In this document: piece after piece, positions 59,267 through 64,000 of the stretch
Layout: each line of letters starts with the position of its first letter
Position numbering within the stretch: position 1 is the stretch's first letter
Assembly (NCBI RefSeq): GCF_004114955.1
Contig: NZ_CP030053.1
Span: forward strand, 6,922,001 to 6,986,000
Source of the DNA: Bradyrhizobium guangzhouense
Lineage (GTDB): Bacteria > Pseudomonadota > Alphaproteobacteria > Rhizobiales > Xanthobacteraceae
Reading direction: 5' to 3'
Length of the DNA stretch: 64,000 nucleotides
Notes under the pieces: model-generated
What the model was told of the DNA's origin: nothing
What the model saw: the letters and a program-made list of their open reading frames with translations, nothing else
Database searches by the model: none
Position numbers and translations under genes: made by a program

Positions 59267-59641
59267 ATGCTTCGGAACGACGCCGTGACCGCCCTTCCTC
59301 GCAAGCCCGCCCTGCTTCTCGCGCTGGTCGTCCTCACCGGCCTCGCCGCACGCCCGGCGTGGGCGCAATCGACCGTCAGCGAGGGCCAAAAGCTCGCTTT
59401 CGACCGCGGCAAGGGCAATTGCCTGACCTGCCACGTCATCAAGGGCGGCGATTTGCCCGGCACGATCGGCCCCGAGCTGAAGGATCTCAGGGCAAAATAC
59501 CCCGACCGCAACGAGCTGGTTGCGATCCTGTTCGACGAGACCAAACGAAACCCGCAGACCATGATGCCGCCGTTCGGCCGCAACCGCATCCTGACGGAGC
59601 AGGAGATCAACGCGATCGTTGATTTCCTGCAGACGCTGTAA
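59267..59641 (+). CDS. soxX: Sulfur-oxidation cytochrome SoxX
   Basis: A 124-residue class I cytochrome c with a signal peptide (ALLLALVVLTGLAARPAWA) and one heme site, CLTCH, near residue 64. The distal Met is in TMMPPFG. SoxX pairs with SoxA to attach thiosulfate to the SoxY carrier in the periplasm. It is the first gene of soxXYZAKB. ATG 59267 is chosen from among several in-frame starts; the ribosome binding site is weak. Confidence 0.9.
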   Translation: MLRNDAVTALPRKPALLLALVVLTGLAARPAWAQSTVSEGQKLAFDRGKGNCLTCHVIKGGDLPGTIGPELKDLRAKYPDRNELVAILFDETKRNPQTMMPPFGRNRILTEQEINAIVDFLQTL

Positions 59642-59663
59642 CGGCCGGCCAAGGAGACCCGAC

Positions 59664-60149
59664 ATGACGACGCATACCGGCGCTCATCCGACGCGACGCC
59701 TGATCCTGCAGGGCGCGGCTTCGGTCGCGCTGATCGGCCTCGGCAATCTCGCATTCGCCCCCGCGCACGCCGCGGCCAATGACAAATACCCGGAAGAGGC
59801 GTTCAAGCTGAAGAACGAGGCGGATGCGATCAAGGCGCTCTATGGCAGGGCCGCCGAGCCGTCCGACAAGGTCAAGCTCGACGCGCCCGAGATCGCCGAG
59901 AATGGCGGCGTGGTGCCGATGTCGGTGACGACGACGCTGGACAAGGTCACCTCGATCTCGTTCTTCGTCGCAGAGAACCCGTTCGCGCTGGCGGCGTCCT
60001 ACAAGTTTCCCGAGGGCACGATTCCCGCTGTCGCCAACCGGCTGAAGATGGCGAAGACCAGCAACGTGACCGCGATCGTGGAAGCCGATGGCAAGCTCTA
60101 CAGCGCGACCAAGGAAGTGAAGGTCACCGTCGGCGGCTGCGGCGGCTAA
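59664..60149 (+). CDS. soxY: Sulfur carrier protein SoxY
   Basis: A 161-residue protein with a Tat-type signal (TRRLILQGAASVALIG) and the C-terminal carrier motif GGCGG, whose Cys holds the sulfur intermediate. Together with SoxZ it is the substrate shuttle of the periplasmic thiosulfate-oxidising system. GGAGA precedes the ATG. Confidence 0.95.
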   Translation: MTTHTGAHPTRRLILQGAASVALIGLGNLAFAPAHAAANDKYPEEAFKLKNEADAIKALYGRAAEPSDKVKLDAPEIAENGGVVPMSVTTTLDKVTSISFFVAENPFALAASYKFPEGTIPAVANRLKMAKTSNVTAIVEADGKLYSATKEVKVTVGGCGG

Positions 60150-60161
60150 AGGAGATCAGAG

Positions 60162-60473
60162 ATGGCATCCAGCATTCGCGTCCGCGCAACGTCCAACGGC
60201 GATATCACCGAGGTGCAGACGTTGATCCAGCACCCCATGGACACCGGCCTGGTCAAGGACGCCAAGGGGGAGTTGATCCCTGCGCATTACATCCAGGAAC
60301 TGAAGTTCGCATGTAACGGCAAGGACGTCTTCGTCGCCAATTGGGGCACCGCGATCTCCAAGGATCCCTATGTGAAGTTCAGCTTCAAGGGCGCCAAGAA
60401 GGGCGACGACCTCACGATCTCCTGGACCGACAACAAGGGCGGCTCCGACCAGACCACCGCGAAGATCGCGTGA
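60162..60473 (+). CDS. soxZ: Sulfur carrier partner SoxZ
   Basis: A 103-residue Ig-fold protein without a signal peptide, as usual for SoxZ, which is exported bound to SoxY. It contains the characteristic IQHPMDTG and FVANWGTAISKDPY segments. AGGAGAT precedes the ATG, and the stop overlaps the soxA start (TGATG). Confidence 0.95.
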   Translation: MASSIRVRATSNGDITEVQTLIQHPMDTGLVKDAKGELIPAHYIQELKFACNGKDVFVANWGTAISKDPYVKFSFKGAKKGDDLTISWTDNKGGSDQTTAKIA

Positions 60474-61336
60474 TGAAGGCTGGCTCCGCCCTCCTGCTGT
60501 CTTCGCTGAGCGCCGCGATCGTCGCGCTCGCGCTTACTGCGACCTCAGTGGTCGCGGCCGACAAGGTCGATCCCGCCGCCGACGCCAAGGCGTTCCAGAC
60601 CTTCTTCTTCCAGAAGTTTCCAACCGTGAAGCACGAGGATTTCGTCAACGGTCCTTATTCCCTGAACGAGGACATGAAGCGGCAGTGGCTGGAGAAGGAA
60701 GAATTTCCCCCTTACGAGTTCGCGCTCGACGCCGGCAAGGAGATGTTTGCGACGCCGTTCAAGAACGGCAAGACCTATGCCGACTGCTTCCCGAACGGTG
60801 GCCTCGGCATTCGCCAGAACTATCCTTATTTCGACACCAAGGAAGGCAAGGTCGTCACGCTGGAGCTCGCGCTCAACCGCTGCCGCGAGGCCAATGGCGA
60901 GACGCCCTACTCCTACGTCAAGGACGAGATGGCCTCGCTGACGGCGTACATGGCCTTCACCTCGCGCGGCAAGCCGATGGACATCAAGATTCCCGATGAT
61001 CCGCGCGCCTTGGAGGCTTTCGAGAACGGCAAGCGCTATTTCTACACCCGCCGCGGTCAACTGAACTTCTCCTGTGCGAGCTGCCATGTGCAGAGCCCGG
61101 GCCAGCGCATCCGCGCCGAGGTGCTGGCGCCCGCGCTCGGCATCCTCAACGCGATGCCGATCTACCGCTCCGAGTGGAGCGGCATGGGCACGATCAGTCG
61201 CCGCTTCATCACCTGCAACAGCCAGACCCGCGCGGTTCCGCTGGAGCCGCAGTCGGACGAATACCGCGACGTCGAATATTTCCTGTCCTACGTCGCCAAC
61301 GGCCTGCCGATATCGGGTCCAGGGGCGCGACCATGA
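60473..61336 (+). CDS. soxA: Sulfur-oxidation cytochrome SoxA
   Basis: A 287-residue cytochrome with a signal peptide (ALLLSSLSAAIVALALTATS) and a single heme motif, CASCH, near residue 200. Two cysteines (ADCFPNG, NRCREANG) replace the N-terminal heme site, so this is the mono-heme SoxA type. The active-site Cys that carries a persulfide is in FITCNSQTR. It works with SoxX. Its start overlaps soxZ and its end overlaps soxK. Confidence 0.93.
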   Translation: MKAGSALLLSSLSAAIVALALTATSVVAADKVDPAADAKAFQTFFFQKFPTVKHEDFVNGPYSLNEDMKRQWLEKEEFPPYEFALDAGKEMFATPFKNGKTYADCFPNGGLGIRQNYPYFDTKEGKVVTLELALNRCREANGETPYSYVKDEMASLTAYMAFTSRGKPMDIKIPDDPRALEAFENGKRYFYTRRGQLNFSCASCHVQSPGQRIRAEVLAPALGILNAMPIYRSEWSGMGTISRRFITCNSQTRAVPLEPQSDEYRDVEYFLSYVANGLPISGPGARP

Positions 61337-61650
61337 GCGCGGCCATGAAGCGAACACTTACCTTGACCATGTTGCTGACCTTGAGCCTCGCGCCATCGGC
61401 GCGCGCGGCAAATGAAGCAGATTACAAGGCGGCCTACGCCGCCGCGGAGGCAGCATCCAAGGAGGCCGCCGGCATGCGCAACCAGTGGACCACGACCGTC
61501 TCGACGCTGGCAGCCGCCAAAAAAGCGGGCGACGGCGGCAATTTCGACGGCGCCGTGGCTGCAGCCAAGGAGGCCGAGGCGCTGGCGAAGGCTTCGGTCT
61601 TCCAGGCAACCTCCGAAAAAGACGCCTGGAAGGCGATGGAAATCCGCTAA
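61333..61650 (+). CDS. soxK: SoxXA-binding protein SoxK
   Basis: A 105-residue secreted protein (signal MKRTLTLTMLLTLSLAPSARA) that is rich in Ala, Lys and Glu and mostly helical. Size, composition and position between soxA and soxB match SoxK, which binds and stabilises SoxXA in some alphaproteobacteria. The start overlaps soxA (ATGA). Confidence 0.8.
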   Translation: MSAAMKRTLTLTMLLTLSLAPSARAANEADYKAAYAAAEAASKEAAGMRNQWTTTVSTLAAAKKAGDGGNFDGAVAAAKEAEALAKASVFQATSEKDAWKAMEIR

Positions 61651-61671
61651 ACTCAAATCCAGCTATTTTTT

Positions 61672-61720
61672 GAGCATGATCTTGCCGGAGAACCGCTACA
61701 CACTTTTCCGGGTCATGCTC
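61672..61720. repeat. Dispersed inverted repeat GAGCATGA...TCATGCTC inside the sox operon
   Basis: Arms GAGCATGA (61672-61679) and TCATGCTC (61713-61720), with CCGGA/TCCGG inner pairing. It is a recognised style of Bradyrhizobium intergenic repeat, inserted in the 105-bp gap between soxK and soxB. Confidence 0.65.
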
Positions 61721-61755
61721 GCGGAACTGCCGAGAACCGGCGCGGAGAATGTGTG

Positions 61756-63501
61756 ATGGCGATCCGCCGCCGCGAATTCCTGAAGAGCTCAGCAATTGCT
61801 GCCGCATCGCTTGCCTTGCCGCGGTTCGCCCGCGGTGCCGAGACCGCCAGCATCTACGACATCGAGCGCTTCGGTAACGCGCGGATCCTGCACACCACCG
61901 ACACGCATGCGCAGCTCAATCCGGTTTATTTCCGCGAGCCCAGCATCAACATCGGCATTGGCGAGATGGCGGGGCGACCGCCGCATCTGGTCGGCCGCGC
62001 GTTCCTGGAGCACTTCGGAATCCGGCCCGACAGCGCGGATGCCTATGCCTTCACCTCGGTCGAGTTCGAGAAATCCGCCGGCCGGTTCGGGAAGCTCGGC
62101 GGCTTCGCTCATCTGAAGACGCTGATCGACCGCTTGCGCAACGATGTCGGCGAAAAGCGCGCCATGCTGGTCGACGGCGGTGATCTCTGGCAGGGCACGG
62201 GCCTTGCCAACGTCATGCAGGGCCGCGACATGGTGGAGGTCGCCAACCTGCTCGGCATCGAGGCGATGACCGGGCATTGGGAGTTCACCTATGGCGAGCA
62301 GGCGCTGCGCGACAATCTCGAGCACTTCAAAGGCGAGTTTCTGGCGCAGAACGTCTTCCTGACCGAGGAGGCCGCGTTCAACGACGCCCCGGCCTTCGAC
62401 AAGGCGACGGGGCGCGTGTTCAAGCCGTCAATCATCAAGGAGCTCGGTGGCCATCGCGTCGCCGTCATCGGCCAGGCCTTTCCTTACGTGCCGATCGCGC
62501 ATCCCAAGCGGTTCACGCCGGACTGGACCTTTGGCATCCGCGAGGAGGAGCTGCAGAAGCATGTCGATGCCTTGCGCGGCGCCGACAAGGTCGACGCGGT
62601 GATCCTGCTGTCGCACAACGGCATGGACGTCGACCTCAAGCTCGCAAGCCGTGTGAGCGGCATCGACGTCATCCTCGGCGGCCACACCCATGATGCCGTG
62701 CCGCAGCCGATTGCGGTGAAGAATGCCGGCGGCACCACACTCGTCACCAATGCCGGCTCCAACGGGAAATTTCTTGCCGTGCTCGATCTCGCGCTCGACA
62801 AGGGCAAGATCGGCGACGTCAGATATCATCTGCTGCCGGTTTATTCCGAGCTGTTGAAGCCCGATCCAGCGATGGCCGAGCTGATCGGAAAGCTGCGCGC
62901 GCCACATGTCACCGACTGGTCGGAAAAGGTCGCAACGCCGGACCGGCTGCTTTATCGTCGTGACAATTTCGCCGGCCCCATCGACCAGCTGATCTGCACC
63001 GCGCTGCGCACCGAACTCGATGCCGAGATCGCACTGTCGCCGGGCTTCCGCTGGGGCATCACCGCGCTATCAGGCCAGCCGATCACGATGGAAGACGTGC
63101 TCGCCGAGACCGCGATCACCTATCCCGAAACCTATGTGCAGGAGATGACGGGCGCGGAGATCAAGGACGTGCTGGAAGACGTCTGCGACAATCTCTTCAA
63201 TGCCGATCCCTACCATCAGCAGGGCGGCGACATGGTGCGCGCCGGCGGGCTCAGCTATACCTGTAGCCCCAACAACGCGATTGGCAGCCGCATCTCCGAG
63301 CTGAAGCTCGACAATGGCAGGGCGATCAGCGCCGGCAGACACTACAAGGTCGCGGGCTGGGCCTCGGTCAACGGCCAGCAGGGCGCGCCGGTGTGGGACG
63401 TCGTTGGCAAATATCTGCGCTCGGGCCGGATGTTCCAGGAGAAGCTCGGAAGCGGCGTCACGCTCAAGGGCGTGGACGGCAATCCGGGCATCGCAGGATA
63501 G
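61756..63501 (+). CDS. soxB: Thiosulfohydrolase SoxB
   Basis: A 581-residue metallophosphoesterase/5'-nucleotidase-fold protein with a Tat signal (RRREFLKSSAIAAASLALP). Manganese ligands are visible in TTDTHAQL, DGGDLWQG, LSHNGMD and GGHTHD, with the SoxB-specific GHWEFTYG. It releases sulfate from the SoxY-bound intermediate. ATG 61756 follows GGAGA. A repeat separates it from soxK. Confidence 0.95.
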   Translation: MAIRRREFLKSSAIAAASLALPRFARGAETASIYDIERFGNARILHTTDTHAQLNPVYFREPSINIGIGEMAGRPPHLVGRAFLEHFGIRPDSADAYAFTSVEFEKSAGRFGKLGGFAHLKTLIDRLRNDVGEKRAMLVDGGDLWQGTGLANVMQGRDMVEVANLLGIEAMTGHWEFTYGEQALRDNLEHFKGEFLAQNVFLTEEAAFNDAPAFDKATGRVFKPSIIKELGGHRVAVIGQAFPYVPIAHPKRFTPDWTFGIREEELQKHVDALRGADKVDAVILLSHNGMDVDLKLASRVSGIDVILGGHTHDAVPQPIAVKNAGGTTLVTNAGSNGKFLAVLDLALDKGKIGDVRYHLLPVYSELLKPDPAMAELIGKLRAPHVTDWSEKVATPDRLLYRRDNFAGPIDQLICTALRTELDAEIALSPGFRWGITALSGQPITMEDVLAETAITYPETYVQEMTGAEIKDVLEDVCDNLFNADPYHQQGGDMVRAGGLSYTCSPNNAIGSRISELKLDNGRAISAGRHYKVAGWASVNGQQGAPVWDVVGKYLRSGRMFQEKLGSGVTLKGVDGNPGIAG

Positions 63502-63503
63502 CG

Positions 63504-63962
63504 ATGATGCGGTCGCAAATTGTTCGCGCGATCATGCTGGTGCTGCTCGCCTGGGCCGCGGCGCCAGCCGCGTTTGCACAAGAGGTGCCGCTACAGGACA
63601 AGCCGTTCGCCGAGCACAAGATCGTGCTGCAGCTCTCCGACGCCGATGCCAGGAAGCAAGCGCTGGTGCTGAGCGTCGCCAACAATCTGCTGAAGGCCTA
63701 TGATCCCGACAAGATTGCGGTCGAAGTCGTCACCTTCGGCCCCGGCATCGATCTGCTGCTGGCAGGCAGCGAGCGCCGCAAGCAGGTGGAAAGCCTGATC
63801 GCGCAGGGCGTGCGCTTCGACATCTGCCTCAACACCGTCGACACGATCGAGCGCGAAACGGGCAAACGGCCCGAGTTCATCCCGGCGGCGACGCCGGTGC
63901 AGGTGGGCGTGGGGCAGATCCTGTTTCTGGCGGAGAATGGGTACACGGTGGTGAGGCCTTAG
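63504..63962 (+). CDS. Secreted DsrE/DsrF-like protein
   Basis: A 152-residue protein with a signal peptide (IVRAIMLVLLAWAAAPAAFA) and a DsrE-like domain (ALVLSVANNLLKAYDPD, VEVVTFGPGIDLL, VRFDICLNTVD). One conserved-position Cys is present (ICLN). It begins 2 bp after the soxB stop. Such proteins handle sulfur or persulfides in sox and dsr loci; a role in sulfur transfer is inferred. Confidence 0.85.
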   Translation: MMRSQIVRAIMLVLLAWAAAPAAFAQEVPLQDKPFAEHKIVLQLSDADARKQALVLSVANNLLKAYDPDKIAVEVVTFGPGIDLLLAGSERRKQVESLIAQGVRFDICLNTVDTIERETGKRPEFIPAATPVQVGVGQILFLAENGYTVVRP

Positions 63963-64000
63963 GGGGCGCCCCAGACAGCGTTGTGGAACGTCATCGCCGC

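Noticed and set aside
1..64000. CRISPR arrays, insertion sequences, prophage or integrated-element ends.
   Set aside because: No regularly spaced direct repeats, transposase or integrase motifs, tRNA genes or target-site duplications were seen. The repeats present are dispersed palindromes.

Overview
The window reads as chromosomal DNA from a high-GC alphaproteobacterium of the Bradyrhizobium/Rhodopseudomonas group. The signs are strong GC-rich codon use, many ABC importers with amino-acid or aromatic-type binding proteins, a BjaI/BjaR-like quorum-sensing pair, a sox gene set, and several families of short palindromic intergenic repeats typical of this group. The assignment is by recognition and was not searched. 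No tRNA, rRNA, CRISPR, phage or transposase gene was seen.

Layout. 1-6.3 kb: the 3' end of a Rieske oxygenase gene, a glutamine-synthetase-like ligase, and a convergent livFGMH-type importer without its own binding protein. 6.5-8.6 kb: a LuxI/LuxR quorum-sensing pair flanked by two tiny uncharacterised genes. 8.8-17.4 kb: an apparent quinate/shikimate catabolic cluster (LysR regulator, NAD-type shikimate/quinate dehydrogenase, complete Liv-type ABC importer, fused 3-dehydroshikimate dehydratase). 17.6-24.8 kb: an orphan binding protein, a type II NADH dehydrogenase, a tannase/feruloyl esterase, feruloyl-CoA synthetase and its divergent MarR regulator.

24.9-35.2 kb: a nitrogen-scavenging island. 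It holds allophanate hydrolase (AtzF) on one strand and, on the other, an eight-gene run of dipeptide-type ABC importer plus AtzG, AtzE, AtzH and a GntR regulator. Both units are preceded by near-perfect sigma-54 (-24/-12) promoters, which are visible directly and fit nitrogen control. No cyanuric acid hydrolase (AtzD) is present, so the starting substrate is unknown. I consider this the most informative locus of the window.

35.4-44.7 kb: a kinase-fold phosphotransferase, an orphan UgpB-like binding protein, then a TRAP-type binding protein directly followed by a sensor kinase, a receiver-DUF3369-kinase hybrid and an OmpR-type regulator, with no TRAP permease nearby. An ECF sigma factor gene with a good terminator follows. 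45.0-49.3 kb: CcdA plus a thioredoxin-like protein, a duplicated membrane protein of unknown function, an L,D-transpeptidase and an AapJ-like binding protein. 49.6-59.0 kb: a pair of acyl-CoA dehydrogenases, a carboxymuconolactone-decarboxylase-like protein, a glyoxalase-fold protein, two MFS transporters, a prolyl-oligopeptidase-family peptidase and a DUF938 methyltransferase. 59.2-64.0 kb: a thiosulfate-oxidation operon soxXYZAKB followed by a secreted DsrE-family protein; soxCD are not in the window.

The common theme is use of plant- and soil-derived compounds (hydroxycinnamates, quinate/shikimate, urea-like nitrogen, amino acids, thiosulfate) with local regulators. Intergenic DNA is rich in palindromic repeats. 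One 78-89 bp family occurs four times, each time between convergent genes.
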